Positions 40,413 through 54,010 of a stretch of 64,000 nt of DNA are shown in pieces. The notes under the pieces are model-generated. The model worked only from the letters and a program-made list of their open reading frames with translations. It searched no databases and was not told the DNA's origin. This stretch comes from Halomonas ramblicola (GTDB lineage: Bacteria > Pseudomonadota > Gammaproteobacteria > Pseudomonadales > Halomonadaceae): NCBI RefSeq assembly GCF_030409215.1, contig NZ_JAUFPL010000018.1:157219-221218 (forward strand). The letters run 5' to 3'. Numbering within the stretch: the stretch's first letter is position 1; each line of letters opens with the position of its first letter. The position numbers were made by a program, and so were the translations under genes.

Positions 40413-41771
40413 GTGGGCCTGATCCAGAACATCCTGGCCGTGATCGTGGTGCTGGGCCTTTTGATCACCTTCCACGAGTTCGGCCACTTCTGGGTGGCAC
40501 GGCGCTGCGGCGTGAAGGTGCTGCGCTTCTCGGTGGGCTTCGGCAAGCCGATCTGGTCGCGGGTCGACCGCCACGGCACGGAGTTCGCCGTGGCCGCCAT
40601 CCCGCTGGGCGGCTACGTCAAGATGCTCGACGAGCGCGAGGCACCGGTGCCGGCCGAGGAGCTCGATCGCGCCTTCAACCGCAAGTCGGTGTGGGCCCGC
40701 ATCGCCATCGTCGCCGCCGGGCCCCTGGCCAACTTCCTGCTGGCCATCGTCGCCTACTGGGCGCTGTTCGTGGCCGGTACCACCACGGTGGCGCCGGTGA
40801 TCGGTGAGGTGGCCCCCGGCTCCCCGGCCGAACGAGGCGGCCTGCGCGCCGGCCAGGAGATCACCGCGGTGCAGGGCGAGGCGGTGCGCTCCTGGGACGA
40901 GATCAATCTCAAGCTGGTGGCGGCCATCGGCGAGGACGAGGCGCTGCGCGTCGCGGCCCGCGACGATGCCACCGCCGAGCCCCGCGAGCACCGGCTGCCG
41001 GTGGAGAGCTGGCTGGTACGCCAGGACCCCCCCCAGCCGCTGCCGAGCCTCGGCGTCACCCCCTGGCAGCCCCCCATTCCCGCGGTGCTCGGCCAGGTGG
41101 TGGATGGCGAGGCCGCCGCGGCGGCGGGTCTCGAGGCCGGCGACGAGATCCTCGCCGTTGACGGCGAGCCGGTGGACGACTGGCGGCACTTCGTCGACAT
41201 CGTGCGCGGCAGCCCCGGCGAGACGCTGTCCCTCGAGCTGGAGCGCGACGGCGAGCGACGCACGCTGGCCATCACCCCGGGACGCAACGAACTGGAGACG
41301 GGGGTGGCCATCGGCTACATCGGCGCCGGCGTGACCCGGGTCGAGTGGCCCGAGGAGTACCGTCGGGAGATCCGCTACGGCCCGGTGGAGGCCGTCGGCC
41401 AGGCGCTGTCGCGGACCGGCGAGATGATCGTGCTGACCGTCGACGCCATCCGCAAGATGCTGGTGGGGCTGATCTCGCCGTCGAACCTCTCGGGGCCCAT
41501 CACCATCGCCCAGATCTCCGGCGACTCGGCCCGGGCGGGGCTGGAGAGCTTCGTCAGCTTCCTGGCCTACCTGTCGATCAGCCTGGGGGTGCTCAACCTG
41601 CTGCCCATCCCGGTGCTCGATGGCGGCCATCTGCTCTACTATGCCATGGAGGTGGTGCGCGGCCGGCCGGTCTCGGAGCGTGCCCAGGCGATCGGGTTGC
41701 GCATCGGCCTGGCGCTGGTGGGCAGCCTGATGCTGATGGCGATCTACTTCGACCTGATGCGGCTCTGGTAG
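40413..41771 (+). CDS. rseP: Site-2 intramembrane zinc metalloprotease RseP
   Basis: 452 residues, E. coli length. RseP cuts the anti-sigma factor RseA within the membrane after DegS, releasing sigma-E. The first helix carries the zinc motif HEFGH, two PDZ domains follow (GEVAPGSPAERGGLRAGQEI and GQVVDGEAAAAAGLEAGDEI), and a C-terminal helix holds NLLPIPVLDGGHL with the third ligand. The start is GTG at 40413, with AGGAGGAG 7 bp upstream; longer frames overlap dxr. The gene is 40 bp after dxr. Confidence 0.95.
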   Translation: MGLIQNILAVIVVLGLLITFHEFGHFWVARRCGVKVLRFSVGFGKPIWSRVDRHGTEFAVAAIPLGGYVKMLDEREAPVPAEELDRAFNRKSVWARIAIVAAGPLANFLLAIVAYWALFVAGTTTVAPVIGEVAPGSPAERGGLRAGQEITAVQGEAVRSWDEINLKLVAAIGEDEALRVAARDDATAEPREHRLPVESWLVRQDPPQPLPSLGVTPWQPPIPAVLGQVVDGEAAAAAGLEAGDEILAVDGEPVDDWRHFVDIVRGSPGETLSLELERDGERRTLAITPGRNELETGVAIGYIGAGVTRVEWPEEYRREIRYGPVEAVGQALSRTGEMIVLTVDAIRKMLVGLISPSNLSGPITIAQISGDSARAGLESFVSFLAYLSISLGVLNLLPIPVLDGGHLLYYAMEVVRGRPVSERAQAIGLRIGLALVGSLMLMAIYFDLMRLW

Positions 41772-41877
41772 GGCAGGGCATCGCCCGTGCCATCGCAGTT
41801 GCACAAAGCGAGGAGCGCTGGTCTCCGGATCGGCTGCGAGCGGTTCAAGCTATCGGCGATAACTCTGAGGCCTCGCC

Positions 41878-41905
41878 TTGTCAGTTACCCGCACAAGTGT
41901 ATAAG
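41878..41905 (+). promoter_or_regulatory. Candidate promoter for bamA
   Basis: TTGTCA at 41878-41883 and TATAAG at 41900-41905 are 16 bp apart in the rseP-bamA gap. A small CCTGTC-TG-GACAGG hairpin at 41909-41922 lies at the likely transcript start. Confidence 0.55.
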
Positions 41906-41953
41906 GTGCCTGTCTGGACAGGTTTGGCAGATCAACGCGAGCGAATCGACTGC

Positions 41954-44299
41954 ATGAAAATCAAGACCATCGGACTGGCGGCGCTGCTGCTTGCCGGGGC
42001 CGCTACGGCCCAGGCGGAACCTTTCGACGTTGCCGACATTCGGGTGGAGGGCCTCCAGCGGGTTTCCGCCGCCTCCGTGTTCAACGCCTTTCCTGTCAGC
42101 GCCAGCGATCGGGTCGATGACCGCGAGCTCGCCGAGGCCACCCGCGAACTCTTCGCCACCGGCCTGTTCGAGGACATTCGCCTGGCCCGCGAGGGCGACG
42201 TCCTGATCATCCAGGTGGTGGAGCGTCCCACCATCAGCCGCCTCAACATCACCGGCAACCGCCAGCTCGAGGACGAGCAGCTGCGCGAGGGGCTCAGCGA
42301 GGCCGGCCTGGCCGAGGGCCAGGTGCTGCAACTCTCGACCCTGGAGGAGATCGAGCGCGAACTCGAGGGGGTCTACCAGGCCCAGGGCCGCTACAGCGCG
42401 GGTATCGAGACCAGCGTGCGCGAGATCGACGAGGGGCGCGTCCAGGTCGATATCGAGATCGACGAGGGCGCGGTGGCCAGGATCCGTCAGATCAACATCG
42501 TCGGCAACCGCGCCTTCGACGACGAGACCCTGCGCGAGATCTTCGAACTCGACGACCGCCCCGGCATGTTCTTCGGCTGGTTCTCCAATGACCAGTACTC
42601 CCGCGAGGCGCTGGCCGGCGACCTGGAGCGGCTGCGCTCCTTCTACCTGGACCGCGGCTACGTCAACTTCAACGTCGAGTCCACCCAGGTCTCGATCAGC
42701 CCCGACAAGTCCGAGATCTTCATCACCGTGAACGTCGACGAGGGCACCGAGTACCGCCTCGGCGATGTACGCTTCGCCGGCGACCTGCCGATCAGCGAGC
42801 GCGAGGCCCGCGAGCTGCTGGAGGTGGAGCCCGGCGAGACCTTCTCGCGCAGCGACGTGACCGCCTCCTCCGAGGCGCTGCGTTCCCGGCTCGGCGCCGA
42901 CGGCTTCGCCTTCGCCAGCGTCGACGGCATCCCCGAGACGGGTGCCGACGGCGAGACCGTCGACCTGGTGTTCCGCGTCGATCCCGGCCGACGCGCCTAT
43001 GTGCGGCGCATCGAGTTCGTCGGCAACACCACCACCATGGACGAGGTGCTGCGCCGCGAGATGATCCAGATGGAGGGGGCCCCGGCCTCCACCGAGGCGA
43101 TCCGCCAGTCCCAGCAGCGCCTCGAGCGCCTCGGTTTCTTCCGCCAGGTGGAGGTGGAGACCCAGCCGGTGGCCGGCGAGCCGGACAAGCTCGACGTCAC
43201 CTACAGCGTCGAGGAGCAGCCCTCGGGGTCCATCTCGGCCAGCGTGGGTTTCTCCCAGAGCGCCGGGGTCATCTACGGGGTGGGGCTGTCCCAGAACAAC
43301 TTCCTGGGCACCGGCAACCGGGTGAACGTCGGCGCCCAGCGCAGCGACACCTTCACCAGCCTCAACTTCGGCTTCACCGATCCCTACTGGACCCTGGACG
43401 GCATCTCCCGGGGCTACAACCTCTACTACCGCGAGTCCGACTACGAGGATTCGGACATCTCCACCTACTCCACCGACGCCTACGGAGCGGGGATCAATTT
43501 CGGCTACCCGATCAACGAGATCACCCGCCTCAACTTCGGCACCTCGGTGGAGGACCTGTCGATCAAGACCTACAACGACACCGCCGAGGAGATCACCCAG
43601 TACGTGGAGGACCAGGGGGCCGATGCCCAGAGCCTCAAGCTCACCGCCAGCTGGACCCGCAACAACCTCAACCGCGGGATCATGCCCACCGCCGGCAACT
43701 ACCAGCGCCTGTCGCTGGAGACCGCGGTGCCGGGCAGCGATGCCGAGTATGCCAAACTGCGTGCCCAGGCGCGCCAGCTCTTCCCGCTGAACGACAACCA
43801 GGACTGGGCGCTGAAGTTCAGCGGCGAGGTCGGCTATGCCGACACCCTCGGCAGCAACGACCCCTATCCGTTCTACGAGAACTTCTACGCCGGCGGCCTG
43901 GGCTCGGTGCGCGGCTTCACCTCCAACACCCTGGGCCAGCGCACCACGCCACCGGAGGAGGGCGGCCGTGACCGTACCCTGGGCGGCAACGTCCTGGTGC
44001 AGGGCAGCGCCGAGCTGCTCTTCCCGACCCCCTTCGTCGAAGACCAGCGCTCGGTGCAGACCTCACTGTTCCTGGATGCCGGCAACACCTTCCTCACCGA
44101 CTGCTACGACGTGCCCGATGACGCCAGCTCCAGCTGCAGCTCCGGCGTCGACTTCGGCGACCTGCGCTACAGCGTGGGTGTCGGCCTCTCCTGGCTGACC
44201 CCGGTGGGGCCGCTGACCTTCAGCGTCGCCGAGCCGATCAACGCCGAGAGCGGCGACGACACCCAGTTCTTCCAGTTCTCCCTCGGCCAGACCTTCTGA
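41954..44299 (+). CDS. bamA: Outer membrane assembly protein BamA (Omp85)
   Basis: 781 residues. BamA is the outer-membrane insertase of the BAM complex. A signal peptide (cleavage near residue 21, after TAQA) precedes five POTRA domains (about 22-420) and a 16-stranded barrel. The barrel contains the conserved VRGF of loop 6 (GSVRGFTSNTLG) and ends in an aromatic-terminated strand, FQFSLGQTF. The ATG at 41954 lacks a strong ribosome site. It is 182 bp after rseP and is followed by skp. Confidence 0.97.
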   Translation: MKIKTIGLAALLLAGAATAQAEPFDVADIRVEGLQRVSAASVFNAFPVSASDRVDDRELAEATRELFATGLFEDIRLAREGDVLIIQVVERPTISRLNITGNRQLEDEQLREGLSEAGLAEGQVLQLSTLEEIERELEGVYQAQGRYSAGIETSVREIDEGRVQVDIEIDEGAVARIRQINIVGNRAFDDETLREIFELDDRPGMFFGWFSNDQYSREALAGDLERLRSFYLDRGYVNFNVESTQVSISPDKSEIFITVNVDEGTEYRLGDVRFAGDLPISEREARELLEVEPGETFSRSDVTASSEALRSRLGADGFAFASVDGIPETGADGETVDLVFRVDPGRRAYVRRIEFVGNTTTMDEVLRREMIQMEGAPASTEAIRQSQQRLERLGFFRQVEVETQPVAGEPDKLDVTYSVEEQPSGSISASVGFSQSAGVIYGVGLSQNNFLGTGNRVNVGAQRSDTFTSLNFGFTDPYWTLDGISRGYNLYYRESDYEDSDISTYSTDAYGAGINFGYPINEITRLNFGTSVEDLSIKTYNDTAEEITQYVEDQGADAQSLKLTASWTRNNLNRGIMPTAGNYQRLSLETAVPGSDAEYAKLRAQARQLFPLNDNQDWALKFSGEVGYADTLGSNDPYPFYENFYAGGLGSVRGFTSNTLGQRTTPPEEGGRDRTLGGNVLVQGSAELLFPTPFVEDQRSVQTSLFLDAGNTFLTDCYDVPDDASSSCSSGVDFGDLRYSVGVGLSWLTPVGPLTFSVAEPINAESGDDTQFFQFSLGQTF

Positions 44300-44360
44300 C
44301 CGGCCCCGACCACCATCACCCTGTGGCCGCCCCCGCGGCGGCCCCAAGAGGAACCACGCC

Positions 44361-44864
44361 ATGCCCAGACTGACCGCCGTCCTCGCCCTGCTGCTGACCA
44401 CCCTGGCCCTGCCGGCCCTGGCCGACGACGTGGCCACGCTCGATTGGCGCCGTGCGCTGATGGAGACCGATGCCGCCCAGAGCTCCATGAGCGAGCTGGA
44501 GAACCGCATCGGCAGCCAGCAACAGCAGGCCCAGTCGCTGGGCCAGGAGCTGCAGCAGATGCAGCAGCGCCTGCAGCAGGAGGGCGAGGGCATGTCGGAG
44601 AGCGAGCGCCAGGCGGCGATCCAGGAGTTCCAGCAGAAGGGCGCCGAGTTCGAGCGGCTGCGCGGTGAGATCATGCAGGCCCAGCAGCAGTCCGAGCAGC
44701 AGTTCCTGGAGCGTGCCGAGCCGCGCCTGGAACAGGCGGTCGACCAGGTCGTCGCCCGCCACAGCATCCAGGTGCTGGTGGACCCCCAGGGGGTGCTGCA
44801 CGCCGAGGGGGAGCTGCAGGACGTGACCGAGGAAGTGACCGAGATTCTCAACACCCTGCTCTGA
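44361..44864 (+). CDS. skp: Periplasmic chaperone Skp/OmpH
   Basis: 167 residues. A cleavable signal peptide ends near ALPALAD. The mature part is a small beta body with two long Gln-rich helices (about 45-120, for example QQQQAQSLGQELQQMQQRL), the trimeric tentacle form of Skp. It holds unfolded outer-membrane proteins on the way to BamA. It lies 61 bp after bamA and 25 bp before lpxD, with GAGGAACC upstream. Confidence 0.93.
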   Translation: MPRLTAVLALLLTTLALPALADDVATLDWRRALMETDAAQSSMSELENRIGSQQQQAQSLGQELQQMQQRLQQEGEGMSESERQAAIQEFQQKGAEFERLRGEIMQAQQQSEQQFLERAEPRLEQAVDQVVARHSIQVLVDPQGVLHAEGELQDVTEEVTEILNTLL

Positions 44865-44889
44865 TCGACCCGGCCCCGGACACACTGCC

Positions 44890-45927
44890 ATGACCCGACA
44901 CGCCATTCCGACGCTGACCCTGGGTGACCTGGCCGACCGGCTCGGGGCCCGGCTGGTGGGCGACGCCGACCGACGCGTCGGCGGCCTGGCCACCCTGCGG
45001 GATGCCGGCCCCGACGAGATCGCCTTCCTGGCCAACCGCACCTACCTCAAGGACCTGCCGGCGACCCGCGCCGCGGCGGTGCTGCTCCACTCGCAGCACG
45101 CCGAGGCTTGCCCGGTGGCCCGCCTCGAGCTCGACAATCCCTATCTGGGCTATGCGGCCCTGTCGCGCCTCTTCGACCCCCTCGTCGGCCGCGAGCCGTC
45201 GGGCGTTCATCCCAGCGCCGTGGTCGATCCGACCGCCACCCTGGGCGCGCGGGTCGAGATCGGCCCCCAGGCGGTGATCGAGGCCGGCGTGGAGCTGGGG
45301 GACGACGTGGTGGTCGGCCCCGGCTCGGTGGTGGGTGCCGACACCCTCATCGGTGCCGGCTCGCGGCTGCATGCCAACGTCACCGTCTACCACGGCGTGG
45401 CGATCGGCCGCCGGGTCATCCTGCACAGTGGCAGCGTGATCGGCGGGGATGGCTTCGGTTTTGCCCATGACGGGGCGCGCTGGCACAAGATCGCCCAACT
45501 GGGCGGCGTGGTGCTGGGCGACGACGTCGAAGTGGGCAGCTGCTCGAGCATCGACCGCGGCGCCCTGGGCGATACCGTGATCGGCGACGACGTCAAGATC
45601 GACAGCCAGGTGCAGATCGCCCACAACGTCCAGGTCGGCGAGCACAGCGCCCTGGCCGGCTGCGTGGGCATCGCCGGCTCCACCCGGGTGGGGCGCCACT
45701 GCATGCTCGGCGGGGGGGTGGGGCTGGCCGGCCACCTGACGATCTGCGACGGCGTCCAGGTCACCGGCATGAGCCTGGTCACCAACTCGATCCACGCGCC
45801 GGGAGTCTACTCATCCGGCACCGGCGCCATGAGCAATGCCCAGTGGCGCAAGAATGCGGTACGCTTCAAGCAGCTCGACGAGATCGCCAAGCGGTTGTCG
45901 CGCCTCGAGAAGCAGCGTGACGGTTGA
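44890..45927 (+). CDS. lpxD: UDP-3-O-(3-hydroxyacyl)glucosamine N-acyltransferase
   Basis: 345 residues. LpxD adds the N-linked hydroxyacyl chain in lipid A synthesis. The N-terminal uridine-binding domain (LTLGDLADRLGARLVGDADR, then FLANRTYLKDLPATRAAAVL) is followed by a left-handed beta-helix of hexapeptide repeats containing the catalytic His in IAHNVQVGEHS. It ends in a short C-terminal helix. Its last codons overlap the -35 of a promoter for fabZ. Confidence 0.96.
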   Translation: MTRHAIPTLTLGDLADRLGARLVGDADRRVGGLATLRDAGPDEIAFLANRTYLKDLPATRAAAVLLHSQHAEACPVARLELDNPYLGYAALSRLFDPLVGREPSGVHPSAVVDPTATLGARVEIGPQAVIEAGVELGDDVVVGPGSVVGADTLIGAGSRLHANVTVYHGVAIGRRVILHSGSVIGGDGFGFAHDGARWHKIAQLGGVVLGDDVEVGSCSSIDRGALGDTVIGDDVKIDSQVQIAHNVQVGEHSALAGCVGIAGSTRVGRHCMLGGGVGLAGHLTICDGVQVTGMSLVTNSIHAPGVYSSGTGAMSNAQWRKNAVRFKQLDEIAKRLSRLEKQRDG

Positions 45928-45951
45928 GGGGGCCGCCGGGGGCGCTATAAT
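45924..45951 (+). promoter_or_regulatory. Candidate strong promoter for fabZ-lpxA-lpxB-rnhB
   Basis: TTGAGG at 45924-45929 and a perfect TATAAT at 45946-45951 are 16 bp apart, overlapping the lpxD stop. It would give an internal start for the lipid A genes. Confidence 0.6.
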
Positions 45952-46031
45952 CCACCGCCTGCCCGACGGACGTCGCCGTCGGCTCGCGCCTGCCCGATGG
46001 CGGGCATCCTGACATTTCAGAGGTTGTGACG

Positions 46032-46475
46032 ATGGTAATGGACATCAACGAGATTCGAGAGTATCTGCCCCACAGGTATCCCTTCCTGCTGGTGGATCGG
46101 GTCACCGAGCTGGCCCTCGGCGAGTCCATCGTTGCCTACAAGAATGTCAGCATCAACGAGCCCTTCTTCAATGGTCACTTCCCGCATCATCCGATCATGC
46201 CCGGAGTGCTGGTGATCGAGGCCCTGGCCCAGGCCTGCGGCATCCTCGGCTTCAAGACCGTCAACAAGTTGCCCGCCGACGGCTACGTCTACTACTTGGT
46301 GGGCAGCGACAACGTCCGCTTCAAGCGTCCCGTGATGCCCGGCGACCGACTGGAGTTGCGTGCCGACGTGGTGCGCGAGAAGCGCGGCATCTGGAAATTC
46401 GCCTGCCGGGCCACGGTGGCCGGCGAGCTGGCCTGCGAGGCCGACATCATCTGTGCCGAGAGGAAGGTCGCTTGA
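46032..46475 (+). CDS. fabZ: 3-hydroxyacyl-ACP dehydratase FabZ
   Basis: 147 residues, hot-dog fold. FabZ dehydrates 3-hydroxyacyl-ACP in fatty-acid elongation and competes with LpxA/LpxD for hydroxyacyl-[16 protein letters not shown] and [12 protein letters not shown] (catalytic His) with the following Glu in VLVIEALAQ are intact. AGAGG lies about 9 bp before the ATG at 46032; a further Met two codons on is also possible. It overlaps lpxA by 4 bp. Confidence 0.96.
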   Translation: MVMDINEIREYLPHRYPFLLVDRVTELALGESIVAYKNVSINEPFFNGHFPHHPIMPGVLVIEALAQACGILGFKTVNKLPADGYVYYLVGSDNVRFKRPVMPGDRLELRADVVREKRGIWKFACRATVAGELACEADIICAERKVA

Positions 46476-47239
46476 TTCATCCCACTGCCCTCATCGATCC
46501 CGCCGCGCGACTGGCCGAGGACGTCGAGGTGGGGCCCTTCACGGTGATCGGCCCCGACGTCGAGATCGGCCCCGGCTCGCGCCTCGGGCCCCATGTGGTG
46601 GTCCAGGGGCCCACGGTGCTCGGCGCGCGGACCCGCATCTTCCAGTTCGCCTCGGTGGGCGAGGCCTGCCAGGACAAGAAGTATGCCGGCGAGCCGACCC
46701 GCCTGGTGATGGGCGACGACAACGTCATCCGCGAGGGGGCGACCCTGCACCGTGGCACCGTCCAGGACCGCGGCGAGACCACCATCGGCTCGCGCAACCT
46801 CTTCATGGCCTATGTGCATGTGGGGCACGACTGCGTGATCGGCGACGACTGCATCCTGGCCAACCAGGTGACCCTGGCCGGCCACGTCAGGCTGGGCGAC
46901 TTCGCCATCCTCGGCGGCCTCTCGGCGGTGCACCAGTTCTGCCACTTCGGCACCCACGCCATGGCCGGCGGCGGCTCCATCATCACCAAGGACACCCCGG
47001 CCTACGTGATGATCAACGGCAGCCCGGCCCAGGTCCATGGCCTCAACCTGGTGGGCCTCAAGCGCCGCGGCTTCTCCAAGGAGGCGATCCGCTCGCTGAG
47101 CGAGGCCTACAAGCTGGTCTACCGGCAGGGCCTCACCGTGGAGCAGGCGCTGGCCGAGATCCGTGCGCGCTATCGGCTCCCCGAGACCGAGGCCTTCGCC
47201 GCCTCCATCGAGATCTCCACCCGCGGCATCGTGCGCTGA
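46472..47239 (+). CDS. lpxA: UDP-N-acetylglucosamine acyltransferase
   Basis: 255 residues. LpxA performs the first acylation of lipid A synthesis. It starts [20 protein letters not shown] and folds as a left-handed beta-helix. The catalytic His lies in [11 protein letters not shown] and the acyl-chain ruler region in [16 protein letters not shown]. The start codon is TTG at 46472, overlapping the fabZ stop (TTGA), with AGGAAGG upstream. No ATG nearby restores the conserved N-terminus. Confidence 0.95.
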   Translation: MIHPTALIDPAARLAEDVEVGPFTVIGPDVEIGPGSRLGPHVVVQGPTVLGARTRIFQFASVGEACQDKKYAGEPTRLVMGDDNVIREGATLHRGTVQDRGETTIGSRNLFMAYVHVGHDCVIGDDCILANQVTLAGHVRLGDFAILGGLSAVHQFCHFGTHAMAGGGSIITKDTPAYVMINGSPAQVHGLNLVGLKRRGFSKEAIRSLSEAYKLVYRQGLTVEQALAEIRARYRLPETEAFAASIEISTRGIVR

Positions 47240-47246
47240 GGCCGGT

Positions 47247-48437
47247 ATGCGTCGCGTCTATCTGGTGGCCGGCGAGCTCTCCGGCGATATCCTCGGCGCC
47301 GGCCTGATGCGCACCCTCAAGGCGCGCCACCCCGGGATCGAGTTCCGGGGCATCGGTGGTCCGCGCATGCTCGAGGAGGGCATCGACGGCCGCTTTCCCC
47401 TGGAGACCCTCTCGGTGATGGGCCTGGTCGAGGTGCTCAAGCACCTCCCCCGATTGGTCGGCGTGCGCCGCGAGCTGAAGCGCGATGCGCTGGCCTGGCA
47501 GCCCGATATCCTGATCGGCATCGACGCCCCGGACTTCAACCTGGGCCTGGAGCGGCAGCTGCGCGAGGCGGGCCTGACCACCGCCCACTACGTCAGCCCC
47601 TCCGTGTGGGCCTGGCGGCAGGGCCGCGTCAAGGGCATCGCCCGCGCCGTGGACGCCATGCTCACCTTCCTGCCCTTCGAGGCGGCCTTCTATCGGCGCC
47701 ACCATGTTCCCGTGGCCTTCGTCGGTCATCCCCTGGCCGACGAGCTGCCGCTGGAGAACGACCGGGCGGCGGCGCGCGCCGCGTTGGGCCTGCCCGCCGA
47801 GGGCCAGGTGCTGGCGCTCCTGCCGGGGTCACGGGCCAACGAGATTCGCTTCCTGGGCGAGACCTTCCTCGCCGCCGCCGGGCGGCTCTGTGCGGCGCGT
47901 CCCGGGCTCTCGATCGTCATGCCGGCGGCGACCCCGGCCCGGCGAGCCGAGCTCGAGGCGCTGCTCGCCGGGCACGCGGCGTTGCGCGACCGGGTCACCC
48001 TGGTCGATGGCCGGTCGCGGGAGGCCATGGTGGCCAGCGATTGCGTGCTGCTCGCCTCGGGCACCGCGGCGCTGGAGGCGATGCTCTGCCATCGGCCCAT
48101 GCTGGTGGCCTACCGCATGGCGCCGGCGACGCACTGGCTCGCCAAGCGGCTGGTCAAGACCGAATGGATCGCGCTGCCCAACCTGATCGCCCGGGAGACC
48201 CTGGTGCCGGAGCTGATCCAGGACGCCGCCAGCCCCGCGGCGATCGCCGGGCAGCTCGCCGCGCTGCTCGATGATGACGAGGGGCGGGCGGCCCTGGAGG
48301 CGCGCTTCGCCGGGATGCATGCCGGACTGCAGCGCGATGCCAGTCGCCGCGCCGCGGAGGCCATCGAGGCGCTGGTGGCGGGCGAACCGCTGCCGGAAAG
48401 CGTCTCCCCGGAGCGGGCCGCGGAGGTGGCGCCATGA
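47247..48437 (+). CDS. lpxB: Lipid-A-disaccharide synthase
   Basis: 396 residues, a GT-B glycosyltransferase. It joins UDP-diacylglucosamine to lipid [16 protein letters not shown] at the N-terminus, [21 protein letters not shown] and [12 protein letters not shown] are family hallmarks. The ATG at 47247 is 7 bp after the lpxA stop. The 3' end overlaps rnhB by 4 bp (ATGA). Confidence 0.96.
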   Translation: MRRVYLVAGELSGDILGAGLMRTLKARHPGIEFRGIGGPRMLEEGIDGRFPLETLSVMGLVEVLKHLPRLVGVRRELKRDALAWQPDILIGIDAPDFNLGLERQLREAGLTTAHYVSPSVWAWRQGRVKGIARAVDAMLTFLPFEAAFYRRHHVPVAFVGHPLADELPLENDRAAARAALGLPAEGQVLALLPGSRANEIRFLGETFLAAAGRLCAARPGLSIVMPAATPARRAELEALLAGHAALRDRVTLVDGRSREAMVASDCVLLASGTAALEAMLCHRPMLVAYRMAPATHWLAKRLVKTEWIALPNLIARETLVPELIQDAASPAAIAGQLAALLDDDEGRAALEARFAGMHAGLQRDASRRAAEAIEALVAGEPLPESVSPERAAEVAP

Positions 48438-49054
48438 AGGGGAAAGGGGCAAGTGGGTTGCCGCCGCTGGTGATCGGCTATCGGGGCGAGCGCCTGGCCG
48501 GGGTCGACGAGGTGGGGCGCGGGCCCCTGGTGGGCAGCGTGGTGGCGGCGGCGGTGATCCTCGACCCGGCCCGGCCGATCGCGGGGCTCGGCGATTCCAA
48601 GGCGCTGACCGCGAAGCGCCGCGAGGCCCTGGACGGCGAGATCCGCGGCAGGGCCCTGGCCCTGGCCGTGGCCGAGGCCACGGCGGCCGAGATCGACGAC
48701 CTCAATATCTACCACGCCACCCACCTGGCCATGCGCCGGGCCATCGATGCCCTGGCGCCGGCGGCGGAGTACCTGCTGGTGGACGGCAACCGCCTGCCCG
48801 GGCATCATGTGCCCGGGCAGGCGGTGGTCAAGGGCGATGCCCGCCATCCGGCCATCGCCGCGGCCTCGATACTCGCCAAGGTGGCCCGGGACGCCCAGAT
48901 GCGGGCCCTCGACGCCCGGCATCCCGACTACGGCTTCGCCCGCCACAAGGGCTACCCGACCCGCGAGCACCTGGCCACCCTGGAGCGCCTGGGGCCGCTG
49001 CCGGAGCATCGCCGCACCTTCGGCCCGGTAAGGCGCCAACTGGCGCTGTTCTGA
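48434..49054 (+). CDS. rnhB: Ribonuclease HII
   Basis: 206 residues. It removes ribonucleotides and RNA from RNA-DNA hybrids. The acidic catalytic residues are seen in [13 protein letters not shown] (Asp, Glu) and [10 protein letters not shown] (Asp), and [12 protein letters not shown] is conserved. It starts inside the lpxB stop (ATGA). An extra 18 residues precede the family core. It is followed by copy 2 of the intergenic repeat. Confidence 0.95.
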   Translation: MKGKGASGLPPLVIGYRGERLAGVDEVGRGPLVGSVVAAAVILDPARPIAGLGDSKALTAKRREALDGEIRGRALALAVAEATAAEIDDLNIYHATHLAMRRAIDALAPAAEYLLVDGNRLPGHHVPGQAVVKGDARHPAIAAASILAKVARDAQMRALDARHPDYGFARHKGYPTREHLATLERLGPLPEHRRTFGPVRRQLALF

Positions 49055-49072
49055 AGTTTCGCAAACCTCAGC

Positions 49073-49205
49073 CACGAGAGGCGCCGGGAGCAGGTCGAAG
49101 AGGAGGTCCTATGCCAGGGATGGCATCGGTAGCGCCCAGGGAGGGGTTCACAGCGCCTCCTCGACGGTCCGGCGTTCCGGGGCCTGCTCCCGGAACAGCC
49201 TGGAG
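49073..49205 (-). repeat. Dispersed intergenic hairpin repeat, copy 2 (inverted)
   Basis: In reverse orientation this copy keeps the core CCCTCCCTGGGCGCTACCGA and the following GCCATCCCTGGCATAGG. Its arms differ from copies 1 and 4: GAGCAGG at 49088-49094 pairs with CCTGCTC at 49183-49189. It begins about 20 bp after rnhB and ends about 65 bp before dnaE. Confidence 0.8.
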
Positions 49206-49271
49206 TTTACTGAATCGGAAATCACGGCCTGCTTCCGTGCCGACCATTTACCGCCAAGCCTCGAGCCCCTT

Positions 49272-52775
<3,504 letters not shown>

Positions 52776-52790
52776 CGCAGGAAGGTGCCG

Positions 52791-52910
52791 GGCTCGAAGC
52801 TATCCCGGCGATAGCCCTTCAGGGAGGCGCTGTGAACCCCTCCCTGGGCGCTACCTCGGCCATCCCTGGTCCTCGGACCTCCCTTTCGGGCTATCCCCGG
52901 CGCTTCTCGC
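52791..52910 (+). repeat. Dispersed intergenic hairpin repeat, copy 3
   Basis: Core CCCCTCCCTGGGCGCTACC is conserved. The arms are GATAGCCC at 52810-52817 and GGGCTATC at 52888-52895, which differ from the other copies at both ends in a compensating way. It begins 15 bp after the dnaE stop. Confidence 0.8.
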
Positions 52911-52926
52911 CCCTCTTCTCGCCGCC

Positions 52927-52954
52927 TTGCGTGGCGCGTTGAGGGTGCGATAAT
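52927..52954 (+). promoter_or_regulatory. Candidate promoter for accA
   Basis: TTGCGT at 52927-52932 and GATAAT at 52949-52954 are 16 bp apart. A TG two bases before the -10 makes it an extended -10 type. Confidence 0.55.
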
Positions 52955-53035
52955 GCCTGCCATTCTGCCCGCGCCATGCGGCGACTGCCGCGCGCCGACA
53001 TTCGTGCAGTGTTTCCCCTACAAGGCGACGTGCCA

Positions 53036-53989
<954 letters not shown>

Positions 53990-54010
53990 CGGCCCGTCCT
54001 GCGCTTGGCC

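Noticed and set aside
41849..41870. Sigma-E-like promoter before bamA (GGTTCAAG ... TCTGA)
   Set aside because: The -35 does not match GGAACTT; the nearby TTGTCA-N16-TATAAG explains the region better.
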